Shown here: positions 1-6,433 of the stretch, in pieces
Layout of the letters: every line of letters begins with the position of its first letter
Numbering within the stretch: position 1 is the first letter of the stretch
NCBI GenBank assembly: GCA_041301185.1
Contig: JBFYSV010000170.1
Span: forward strand, 1-6,433
Reading direction: 5' to 3'
Source: JAQBDA01 sp041301185
Lineage (GTDB): Bacteria; Chloroflexota; Anaerolineae; Anaerolineales; UBA4823
Length of the DNA: 6,433 nucleotides
Translations under genes and position numbers: made by a program
Notes under the pieces: generated by a model
The model's input: only the letters and a program-made list of their open reading frames with translations
What the model was told of the DNA's origin: nothing
Databases searched by the model: none

Positions 1-1
1 G

Positions 2-1858
2 GGCGGGGCGGGCTTCTACCGGCTGCTGCGCCTCGAGGGCTTGCAGCCAGCCGCAGCAGGCTTTGCCGGGCTGGCATTCACCGCCATGCCCAAGCTGTTC
101 GCCCATTACGGCGCCGGGCATGTCAGCCTGATCTATGCCGTGTGCTGGACGCCGTGGCTTTTGCTCGCGGCACGCTCCTGGATCACCCGTGACCAGGCTG
201 GTCGCCCGAGACGGGGGCTGTCCTGGGCGCTGCCAGCGATCATCTATGCCGCCATCATCCTGGCGGATGTGCGCTGGGCGGCTTATGCGGGCTTCATGTG
301 GTGGGGTTACGCGGCATTCTTGTTTTGGAAGCTGCCTCGCCAGTCTGGTGGGGAAGCGGTTGCCCCCACTGGATCGGGCTGGGTGAGGTTTACCCTGCGC
401 TTGCTCGGCCTGTTGGGTTTGGGGATCTCCCTTGCCGCGCCCCTGGTAATCCCCCTGGCGGAATACACTCATCTCTCCACGCGTAACAACCTGTCTGCCG
501 CCGATAGCCTGGCGTATTCCCTGCCTCCCGCCCGTTTGCTCGGCCTGCTCTTCCCAGATTACGCTGGCTTTCATGAGTGGATGCTGTACCCGGGATGGTT
601 TGTCCTGGCGCTGGGTTTGCTGGCAATCGCCTGGCGCAGTGTCCGCTCCCGGGCTGGCTTTTGGATTGTGGTTACCGTGGTCAGCCTGGTCTTTTCCCTG
701 GGGCAGTACCTGCCTGGGATGCCATCCCTGGCAAGCTTGCCGGTATTGGACTTGCTGCGGGTTCCAGCACGCTTATTGTTTATCAGCGGGATTGCGTTGG
801 CTGCCCTGGCTGGCTATGGACTGCAAGCGCTGCTGGAGGAGCTTTCCGATCGACAGGTGGTAGTGGGTAAACTGCTCCTGGTCGGCCTGGTCGCTTTTAC
901 CGGGCTGGTGGCGATTCTGGTCATCCGGCTGATTGGCTGGCTGCCGGTCGGGTATGCCTGGGGAGCGGTTGCCGGATTGGTCAGCGCTGGCTGGATCTGG
1001 CTACGCCTGAGCGGATGGCTTGTGCGCCGCCAGGTGTGGATTGCCGGGCTGTTCGTCCTGTGCCTGCTGGAATTAGGCGCTCTGGACCGCTCCTTGTTCA
1101 GCCCGCGCCCGGCCGAGACGGTCCTGGCTGAAGCAGCTGAGCTGGCAGCCTACCTGGGTGACCAACCCGGGTTGTTCCGTGTTTATTCTCCCTCCTACAG
1201 CCTGCCGCAACAAACTGCTATCCATTCCGGGCTGGAGCTTGCCGATGGGGTAGACCCGCTCCAGCTGAGCGCGTATGCAGATTTTATGGAAACTGCCAGT
1301 GGCGTGCCCCTCCACGGTTATAGCGTCACGCTGCCTCCCTTCCACGGAGGCGAGCCAGCCACAGCCAATGCTGCCTATACCCCCCGCCCCGACCTGCTGG
1401 GATTGCTCAACGTGCGGTATATCGCCGCCCAGTTCGATCTGTCTCATCCCCGGCTGGTATTGGAGCGGCGCTTTGGGGAGACCCGCCTGTATGCAAACCT
1501 GAACTACCTGCCACGCGCCTGGATCCAGCCCGAGACGCTGCCGGTCGGGGATAGCATCCGAGCCGTCGAGCTGGTCGATTGGTCGCCGGACCGGATAGAA
1601 ATCCATGCCGAAGGGCCGGGATTGCTGGTGCTGTCTGAGATCAGCTATCCTGGCTGGCAGGTATGGGTGAACGAGCAGCGCCAGCCGTTGCAAACTTCAG
1701 CGACCATCCTGCGCTCTGTCCGCCTGGGACCTGGCAGGCACCAGGTTGTATTCGTTTTCCGCCCTGCTGGCGTGTATGCCGGGCTGGTGCTATTCCTTGT
1801 AGGCGGCGTGGTGATCATCGCCGGGAGCGTGCTCGCGGCCAGGCGGAGGGCGGTATGA
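2..1858 (+). CDS. YfhO-family polytopic membrane protein, putative GT-C glycosyltransferase (5' partial)
   Basis: The reading frame is open from base 2, so the gene is cut by the left edge and 618 residues remain. The TTG at 41 is not a credible start. Alignment with the second YfhO-like protein at 5912 (AGxxRL near fragment residue 3 versus residue 115 there) suggests about 112 residues are missing. Visible family hallmarks, in fragment numbering: repeated hydrophobic segments to about residue 345; LRVPAR at 252-257 after an LxLGQYLPG stretch; a soluble stretch with a GLFRVYSP motif; LLNVRY at 468-473; PGW at 550-552 in the C-terminal beta domain, followed by GPGRHQVVFVFRPAGVYAG; and a last transmembrane helix ending in a basic tail (ARRR). 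YfhO relatives in Firmicutes are GT-C enzymes that glycosylate teichoic acids with a lipid-linked sugar. A Chloroflexota cell would need another acceptor, so the substrate is unknown. The stop overlaps the next gene's start. Family assignment is firm; enzymatic activity is inferred. Confidence 0.87.
   Translation, partial: GGAGFYRLLRLEGLQPAAAGFAGLAFTAMPKLFAHYGAGHVSLIYAVCWTPWLLLAARSWITRDQAGRPRRGLSWALPAIIYAAIILADVRWAAYAGFMWWGYAAFLFWKLPRQSGGEAVAPTGSGWVRFTLRLLGLLGLGISLAAPLVIPLAEYTHLSTRNNLSAADSLAYSLPPARLLGLLFPDYAGFHEWMLYPGWFVLALGLLAIAWRSVRSRAGFWIVVTVVSLVFSLGQYLPGMPSLASLPVLDLLRVPARLLFISGIALAALAGYGLQALLEELSDRQVVVGKLLLVGLVAFTGLVAILVIRLIGWLPVGYAWGAVAGLVSAGWIWLRLSGWLVRRQVWIAGLFVLCLLELGALDRSLFSPRPAETVLAEAAELAAYLGDQPGLFRVYSPSYSLPQQTAIHSGLELADGVDPLQLSAYADFMETASGVPLHGYSVTLPPFHGGEPATANAAYTPRPDLLGLLNVRYIAAQFDLSHPRLVLERRFGETRLYANLNYLPRAWIQPETLPVGDSIRAVELVDWSPDRIEIHAEGPGLLVLSEISYPGWQVWVNEQRQPLQTSATILRSVRLGPGRHQVVFVFRPAGVYAGLVLFLVGGVVIIAGSVLAARRRAV
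1845..1849 (+). promoter_or_regulatory. Shine-Dalgarno site fixing the start at 1855
   Basis: GGAGG lies 5 bases before the ATG at 1855, inside the last codons of the upstream gene. It decides the start of the next gene: the same frame is open further upstream, to 1663 and beyond, but that extension would overlap the YfhO-like C-terminus and reads as arginine- and proline-rich sequence unlike a membrane protein N-terminus. Confidence 0.7.
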
Positions 1859-3516
1859 GCCTCTCTCAGGAGCGGCAGCTTGTATCCTTGCAGCGCGCCG
1901 GGGTGCGCCTGACCGGCAGGCAATGGGCGGCTGGTTTTGCCGTGGTGGTCATGCTGCTGACCACGCTGCCTTACCTGCTGGGTTTCGCCTCTCAGGGTGA
2001 GGGCTGGCGTTTTACCGGTTTTGTCTTCGCGGTTGAAGACGGCAACTCGTATATCGCCAAGATGCAAAGCGGGGCGGCGGGCGAGTGGCTGTTTCGCACG
2101 CCGTATTCCAACGCCATCCAGGCGGGTGCCCTGGTCTACCTGCCATTTATCTTGCTGGGAAAGCTGGCTGCGCCCCCTGGCATGCACGAGCAGCTGGTTG
2201 CGCTCTACCACCTGTTCCGCTTTGCCGCCGGTTTCCTGGCGATCCTGGCGACGTATGACCTGATCGCATATTTCATCCCCGGCGAACGCCGCCGCCTGTA
2301 CGGGTTGGCCCTGGCTGTCCTGGGTGGGGGGTTGGGCTGGATTCTGCTTCTGCTGGGTCAGGATACCTGGCTGGATACCATGCCGCTCGAGTTCTACTCG
2401 CCAGAGACATTTGGATTCCTGCAATACTATGGCATCCCTCACCTGGCACTGGGCCGGGCTGCCATGCTGTGGGGGCTCCTGGCTTACCTGAGGTGCACCG
2501 CTCCAGAGGGAAAGACCGGCTGGAGGCAGGCGGCAGGGATTGGCCTGCTTTGGCTGCTGGTGGCTGTCTGCCAGCCGCTGACCGCGATCTGCATGGGAAT
2601 AGTGATCGGCCTGTACTTGGTCGCCCTGGCTGCCAGGAACCTGTACCTGGGCTCTCGTTTGGACCCGGCAGGCTGGCGCGATTGGCGGGATAAGCTGAGA
2701 TTTGCCTTCCAGGCCGTTTTGATCCCTGCCCCTTTCTTGCTCTACAATGCTTTGCTGTTCAGCCTTGACCCGTTCATGAAAACCTGGGCTGCCCAAAACC
2801 GGATCACCTCCCCGCACCTGGCGCATTACTTGCTGGCTTACGGCGTGTTGCTGCCATTCTTACCCCTCGGGGCGCGCAACCTGCTGCGGGGAAAACCGGT
2901 GGCTGGCTGGTTATTGCTGGCATGGATCATGGCGGTGCCCTTGCTGGCGTATGCCCCGCTGAATGTTCAGCGCCGTCTGGTCGAGGGGGTATGGGTAGCG
3001 ATGGTGATCGTTGCTTTATGGTCGGTGCGCCACGCGTCATTCCCTGGGGTCAGCAGCAAGCTGTTCCTCTTTACCAGCCTGCTGGCATTCCCATCAACGC
3101 TGATCCTGCTGCTGGGCGGCATGCTCAGCGCAAGCAATCCCGGCATGCCGCTCCACCGCCCAGCCCAGGAAGCGGCAGCCTTCGTAGAGTTGAGCCAGCA
3201 GGCTCCCGCCGGGTCGCTGGTGATGGCGAGCTATAACACCGGCAATGCCCTGCCTGCCTGGGCGCCTTTGCGAGTGGTAATCGGGCACGGACCTGAAAGC
3301 GCCAACCTGGAAGTGATGGAAAGATTGGTGCAGCGCTATTACGATGAGAGCACTTCCGAAGCGGAGCGCCGGCAGATCCTGACGGGCCTGGGGGTTAATT
3401 ACGTCTTTTATGGACCGCAGGAGGCCGAGCTTGGCGAGTGGAACGCCTCCCAGTCCGTGTATCTGCGGGAAATCATCCGGCAGGGGGCGTATGTCATCTA
3501 CGAGGTGGTGAAATGA
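1855..3516 (+). CDS. Polytopic membrane protein with GT-C-like architecture, function unassigned
   Basis: This 553-residue protein has a short cytoplasmic N-terminus, a first transmembrane helix at about 26-45, and then a loop containing E61-D62 in a VEDGNSYIAKM context. Acidic residues in the first outer loop are the usual GT-C catalytic position, so these are the candidate catalytic pair. Roughly ten more hydrophobic segments follow, with a PHLALGR motif at 195-201 and CQPLTA near 240. The last ~125 residues look like a soluble extracytoplasmic alpha/beta domain, with YNTGN at 460-464, GHGPES at 477-482 and VFYGP at 517-521. I recall similar uncharacterised proteins from Chloroflexota but know of no assigned function. 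The start overlaps the upstream stop as ATGA with a good Shine-Dalgarno, which implies translational coupling to the YfhO-like gene and a shared job at the membrane. A sugar-transfer role is inferred; a membrane protein of other function is possible. Confidence 0.85.
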   Translation: MSLSQERQLVSLQRAGVRLTGRQWAAGFAVVVMLLTTLPYLLGFASQGEGWRFTGFVFAVEDGNSYIAKMQSGAAGEWLFRTPYSNAIQAGALVYLPFILLGKLAAPPGMHEQLVALYHLFRFAAGFLAILATYDLIAYFIPGERRRLYGLALAVLGGGLGWILLLLGQDTWLDTMPLEFYSPETFGFLQYYGIPHLALGRAAMLWGLLAYLRCTAPEGKTGWRQAAGIGLLWLLVAVCQPLTAICMGIVIGLYLVALAARNLYLGSRLDPAGWRDWRDKLRFAFQAVLIPAPFLLYNALLFSLDPFMKTWAAQNRITSPHLAHYLLAYGVLLPFLPLGARNLLRGKPVAGWLLLAWIMAVPLLAYAPLNVQRRLVEGVWVAMVIVALWSVRHASFPGVSSKLFLFTSLLAFPSTLILLLGGMLSASNPGMPLHRPAQEAAAFVELSQQAPAGSLVMASYNTGNALPAWAPLRVVIGHGPESANLEVMERLVQRYYDESTSEAERRQILTGLGVNYVFYGPQEAELGEWNASQSVYLREIIRQGAYVIYEVVK

Positions 3517-3575
3517 TGCCCACCCCCGCTGCCTGCCGATTGGCTGAAGATCAAGGGAGAGGCGAGCATGAATAA
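3513..3575 (+). CDS. Possible 20-codon coupling mini-ORF between the GT-C-like gene and the kinase
   Basis: An ATG at 3513 overlaps the upstream stop as ATGA, with a second ATG directly after it. It opens a 20-codon frame that ends at TAA 3573-3575, eight bases inside the kinase gene. GAGGTG at 3502-3507 sits 5 bases before the first ATG and resembles a Shine-Dalgarno, although those bases also encode the upstream protein's last residues. The predicted peptide is hydrophilic with one cysteine and matches nothing I know. Translating it would carry ribosomes across the 51-base gap to the kinase start. The peptide may have no function of its own, and the ORF could easily be chance. Confidence 0.22.
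   Translation: MMPTPAACRLAEDQGRGEHE
3555..3562 (+). promoter_or_regulatory. Shine-Dalgarno site of the kinase gene
   Basis: The purine run GGGAGAGG ends 5 bases before the ATG at 3568. It supports that start over the internal in-frame ATG at 3601, which would remove half of the first transmembrane helix. Confidence 0.65.
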
Positions 3576-5898
3576 ATACCGCCACCTGTTGATCCTGTTG
3601 ATGGCGCTGGTCGTGCTGGTAGCGCTGATCCAGCTGACGGTCAGCCTGCAGCCGGCGGGTGATCTCTGGTTGCCGGTGATCCTGTTCGGATTCCTGGTAG
3701 TGTTCACCACATCGTTTAGCGCCCCGCTCACCGGCGGGGTCGTCTCCCTGCTGCCGATGACCACCGCGGCCGCCTTTCTGGCGCTTGGCTTGCTGCCAGC
3801 GGGCTGGCTGGCTTATTTCGGGGCGTTGATTGCCGCCGTGATCCACTATTACTACGCCGTCCCGTTAGGTCTTCCAACCAGACTGACCCGCCGCCAGGCA
3901 GCCTCCCAGGCGGCATCCAATGCCACCCTGCACACCACCTCCATCCTGGCTTCTGGGGCGATCTATTTGATCCTGGGCGGCGAGGTGCCCCTGGTTTCAC
4001 TCGATATGGGGTTAGTTTTGCCCATGGCGGGGTTTGGGCTGACATACCTGGCGATGGATTATGTCCTTTCTAGCCTGTTCCTGGCGATCCGAGAATCTGC
4101 TGACTTCCGGGGATATCTCAAGGTATTGCCGAGCATCTTTATTTACGAAGGCGCCCCATTGATCTTTGCCCCCCTGGTTGCCCTGACTTTCACCAATCTG
4201 GGGACGGCGGCATTCTCATTATTCACCCTGGCAGTGGTGCTGGTAGCCCTGGTGATGCGCAACCTGGCGCTCTCCCGCCAGCGCCTGGTGCGCCAGCTCA
4301 GGGAGCTGGACAGCCTGCACGCAGTCGGGCAGGCGTTGACTTCCAGCCTGGACTTGAACGCGGTCCTGTACGCCGTCTACCAGCAGGTGGCGCGCATTAT
4401 GCCGGTTGAAACTTTTTTTGTAGCCCTGTATGATGAAGACAGCGACGAGATCATCTTTCCCCTGGTGGTAGAGAACGGAGATACAGTCCACTGGCCTGCC
4501 CAGCGCGGCGGGAAAGGGCTGGCTGAGCATATCCGCCGCACCCAAAAATCCAAGGACCGTAGGGAGCAAACCGATATCTTGCGCCGTGCTTTTGGGGTCA
4601 GCCGCTCGCAGCGACCGGTGACCTCCTGGCTAGGTGCCCCGATCCTGGTGGGCGATCGCTTGATGGGGGTGATCACGGTCCAGTCTCACTCCCAATTCCA
4701 GCTTTATGACACTTCTCACGAGGAAGTGCTGACCTCGATTGCCATGCAAGCAGCCCTGGCAATCCAAAACGCCCACCTCTACTCGCAAACCGACAAAGCC
4801 CTGGCGCGGCGCGTCCAGGAGCTGGATTCCATCCTGGATACGGTCCGGGAGGGCATCCTGCTGCTGGATTTGTCTTACCGGGTGGTAGCCCTGAACCGCT
4901 CCCTGGCAGATTTCTTAGGGATCGCTGCCCGGGATGTGTTGGGGACTTCACTGGTATTTTCCCGCCAGCAGCGGGTAGGCTCATTTCTGGCAGCCATTGG
5001 TTATACTGCGATCGAGATCCAGGCTGAATGCCAGTCCATCGTCGATCAGCGCTCCACGCCGGTAAGCCGGGAGATGGTCAGCCTGCATGGAGCGACCACC
5101 CGGCAGGTAGAGCGCACCCTGACCGCGGTTCGCGACCGCTGGGGGGTGGTCACCGGGTGGCTGCTGGTTTTCCGGGATGTCAGCGAGGAGGTCGCGTTGC
5201 AGCAGCTGCGGGATGATCTGACTCACATGCTGGTTCACGATCTGCGCTCCCCGCTGACGGTCGTGCAGAGCAGCCTGACCTCGATCCCCGGCTTTTTGGA
5301 GGACGGCTTTCTGGATGGGGTTGCCCGCCTGGTGGAGTTCTCCCAGCGCGGGGTCGAGCGCTTGCTAAGCCTGGTGAGCGACATCCTGGACATCGCTCGC
5401 CTGGAGAGCGGGAACATGCCCCTCGCTCTGGAGCAAGCCGACCTGGGCCTGCTGCTGGGCGCCACCGTAGAGCAGATCGCGCCGCTTGCCCGCCCGGCAG
5501 AGATCGATATCCTGATCACTTGCCCAGATGAACTGCCGCCGGTGCATATCGATAGTGGCGTAATCCGCCGGGTGCTGAGCAACCTGCTGGATAATGCCAT
5601 CAAGTTCACCCCGCGCGGCGGTAAAATCGAGGTCTGGTCATCGACAGGCCCGGCAGGCTTGCCGGGATCCGTGTGGATCGGCGTGAGCGATACCGGTCCT
5701 GGGATCCCGCCTGAGAAGCAGCAGGCGCTTTTCGAGAAGTACATCCAGCTCGACCAGCCAACCGGCAGGCGGGCGGGCACCGGGCTGGGGTTGCATTACT
5801 GCAAGCTGGCGGTTGAGGCGCACGGCGGTAAAATCTGGGTCGAAAGCCCTGCCGGGCAGGGCAGCACGTTTGTGATCCAGCTGCCGGTTCAAGCCTGA
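3568..5898 (+). CDS. Membrane-bound sensor histidine kinase (membrane sensor-GAF-PAS-HisKA-HATPase_c)
   Basis: This 776-residue protein autophosphorylates on histidine and would pass the phosphate to a response regulator. Domains in order: a multi-helix membrane sensor at about 6-231 (seven or eight hydrophobic segments, resembling the MASE9-type integral sensors, a tentative match); a helical linker at 232-255; GAF at about 256-402 (SWLGAPILVGDRLMGVI, then AALAIQNAHLY); a second linker; PAS at about 420-540 (GILLLD, ending VFRDVSE); HisKA with the phospho-acceptor H557 in HDLRSPL; and HATPase_c with N box N672-LLDNAIKF, G1 DTGPGI at 708-713, F box LFEKY at 721-725 and G2 GTGLGL at 737-742. 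All catalytic boxes look intact, so an active enzyme is expected. There is no receiver domain, no large outer sensing loop, and no response regulator in the window. It follows the GT-C-like gene by 51 bases and precedes a YfhO-like gene by 13, so it is probably cotranscribed with them. The ligand is unknown; the membrane part may sense the lipid or envelope state. Confidence 0.95.
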   Translation: MNKYRHLLILLMALVVLVALIQLTVSLQPAGDLWLPVILFGFLVVFTTSFSAPLTGGVVSLLPMTTAAAFLALGLLPAGWLAYFGALIAAVIHYYYAVPLGLPTRLTRRQAASQAASNATLHTTSILASGAIYLILGGEVPLVSLDMGLVLPMAGFGLTYLAMDYVLSSLFLAIRESADFRGYLKVLPSIFIYEGAPLIFAPLVALTFTNLGTAAFSLFTLAVVLVALVMRNLALSRQRLVRQLRELDSLHAVGQALTSSLDLNAVLYAVYQQVARIMPVETFFVALYDEDSDEIIFPLVVENGDTVHWPAQRGGKGLAEHIRRTQKSKDRREQTDILRRAFGVSRSQRPVTSWLGAPILVGDRLMGVITVQSHSQFQLYDTSHEEVLTSIAMQAALAIQNAHLYSQTDKALARRVQELDSILDTVREGILLLDLSYRVVALNRSLADFLGIAARDVLGTSLVFSRQQRVGSFLAAIGYTAIEIQAECQSIVDQRSTPVSREMVSLHGATTRQVERTLTAVRDRWGVVTGWLLVFRDVSEEVALQQLRDDLTHMLVHDLRSPLTVVQSSLTSIPGFLEDGFLDGVARLVEFSQRGVERLLSLVSDILDIARLESGNMPLALEQADLGLLLGATVEQIAPLARPAEIDILITCPDELPPVHIDSGVIRRVLSNLLDNAIKFTPRGGKIEVWSSTGPAGLPGSVWIGVSDTGPGIPPEKQQALFEKYIQLDQPTGRRAGTGLGLHYCKLAVEAHGGKIWVESPAGQGSTFVIQLPVQA
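5649..5666 (+). repeat. Perfect short inverted repeat inside the kinase gene
   Basis: A 7-base stem (CCCGGCA/TGCCGGG) with a 4-base loop lies in the HATPase_c coding region, where it encodes a Gly/Pro-rich turn between two strands. No U-tract follows, so it is not a normal intrinsic terminator. It is most likely a by-product of GC-rich codons for a turn. Confidence 0.4.
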
Positions 5899-5911
5899 GA
5901 ATCGATACACG

Positions 5912-6433
5912 ATGCGATCCTGGATCAAAACCGGTCTTCCCGGTATCCTCCTCCTGCTGGCGCCCCTGGCGCTGCTCTCACCGGTCTTACTCCGCGGTGA
6001 AGCGCTGTTCTGGGGAACCCCGGCGCTGCAATTCACGCCCTGGCGCGAATTCGCCTGGGAATCTATCCGGGCTGGCAGCCTGCCCTTGTGGAACCCTGAT
6101 TCGGGTATGGGGGCGCCTTTGTTTGCCAATTACCAGAGCGCTTTGGCATACCCACCCACCTGGCTGCTGTTCCTTCTCTCCAGCCTGGGGGGCGTGGAGT
6201 GGTCTGCCTGGGGGCAAGGTGTGCTGGTGGTTACCCACTGGATCATCGCCGCGGCGGGGATGGCTCGCCTGGCAGGCGGTTTGGGTTTGGGACGCCTGGC
6301 ACAGGCGCTGAGCGGGCTGACGTTCGGGTTGGGTGGCTACCTGGTCTCGCGGGCGGGATTCCTGAGCATTAATGCCACAATCGCCTGGCTGCCGTGGCTG
6401 GTTCACTATGCTGGGCAGGTCGCCTCGCCGGTC
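5912..6433 (+). CDS. YfhO-family polytopic membrane protein (3' partial)
   Basis: An ATG 13 bases after the kinase stop opens a frame that runs to the right edge, giving 174 residues. The N-terminus is a cytoplasmic MRSWIK followed by a hydrophobic helix at about 9-28. The first outer loop has the family signature: LQFTPWREF at 39-47, LPLWNP at 57-62 and GAPLFANYQSALAYPP at 67-82. More membrane segments follow from about 84, and the end (AGMARL, then AWLPWL) aligns with the first residues of the YfhO-like fragment at 2-1858, so the two are paralogues. The acidic residue usually found just before QFxP in family members is T36/A38 here, so catalytic competence is uncertain. No strong Shine-Dalgarno precedes the ATG, and no other start codon exists in frame over the preceding ten codons. 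Translation probably depends on ribosomes finishing the kinase. Function as for the first copy: a putative lipid-linked sugar transferase, unproven. Confidence 0.85.
   Translation, partial: MRSWIKTGLPGILLLLAPLALLSPVLLRGEALFWGTPALQFTPWREFAWESIRAGSLPLWNPDSGMGAPLFANYQSALAYPPTWLLFLLSSLGGVEWSAWGQGVLVVTHWIIAAAGMARLAGGLGLGRLAQALSGLTFGLGGYLVSRAGFLSINATIAWLPWLVHYAGQVASPV

Noticed and set aside
41..43. TTG as the start of the first gene
   Set aside because: The frame is open to the window edge and residues before the TTG (AGFYRLL) align with the paralogue at 5912, so the gene starts outside the window.
1333..1351. Inverted repeat GCCTCC/GGAGGC with a 7-base loop
   Set aside because: Short, internal to a coding region, no T-tract, and expected by chance at this GC content.
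1663..1854. Upstream extension of the GT-C-like gene
   Set aside because: It would overlap the YfhO-like C-terminal domain by almost 200 bases and reads as an Arg/Pro/Cys-rich segment. The ATG at 1855 has a good Shine-Dalgarno and leads directly into a sensible membrane protein N-terminus.
1645..2826. Long antisense open frame of 393 codons, minus strand
   Set aside because: It covers the two membrane genes and is rich in Gln, Arg and Pro, as expected when CTG leucine codons are read backwards. It has no domain-like pattern and no independent context.
3517..3567. Promoter or terminator in the 51-base gap before the kinase
   Set aside because: I see no -35/-10-like pair, no hairpin and no T-tract; only the Shine-Dalgarno and the mini-ORF can be supported.
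3094..3846. Antisense open frame of 250 codons across the gene 2/kinase junction
   Set aside because: Low-complexity Gln/Arg/Asp composition typical of a shadow frame; the + strand genes here are well supported on both sides.
5235..5780. Antisense open frame of 181 codons opposite the kinase catalytic region
   Set aside because: The + strand encodes intact HisKA and HATPase_c motifs; the antisense frame is Ser/Arg/Pro-rich with no recognisable features.

Overview
The window reads as an ordinary chromosomal stretch of a GC-rich bacterium. The best guess is Chloroflexota, class Anaerolineae. This rests on remembered family resemblance: YfhO-type and GT-C-like membrane proteins of this exact style, and a membrane/GAF/PAS histidine kinase. 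No marker gene is present to prove it. Every supported gene lies on the + strand and the genes are packed tightly, with junctions of a 4-base overlap, a 51-base gap and a 13-base gap. They look like one transcription unit that continues past both edges. There are no RNA genes, mobile elements, CRISPR arrays or long non-coding stretches, and I could not recognise a promoter or terminator.

Layout: (1) 2-1858 is the C-terminal ~618 residues of a YfhO-family polytopic membrane protein, cut by the left edge. (2) 1855-3516 is a 553-residue polytopic membrane protein with a GT-C-like plan and a soluble C-terminal domain. It starts inside the stop codon of gene 1 (ATGA). (3) 3568-5898 is a 776-residue membrane-bound sensor histidine kinase (membrane sensor, GAF, PAS, HisKA, HATPase_c). 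A possible 20-codon coupling ORF (3513-3575) exactly bridges the gap before it. (4) 5912-6433 is the N-terminal 174 residues of a second YfhO-family protein, cut by the right edge; it is open to the edge and homologous to the missing/early part of gene 1.

Together the genes suggest a cell-envelope locus: two YfhO paralogues and a GT-C-like protein that may move or attach sugars at the outer face of the membrane, with a sensor kinase between them. No response regulator is visible in the window, so the signalling output is unknown. The glycosyltransferase role is inferred from the families and not proven by catalytic residues here. I found no clear evidence of a wholly new system. The points most worth a second look are the kinase embedded in the glycosyltransferase-like cluster, the unnamed family of gene 2, and the mini-ORF at the gene 2/3 junction.
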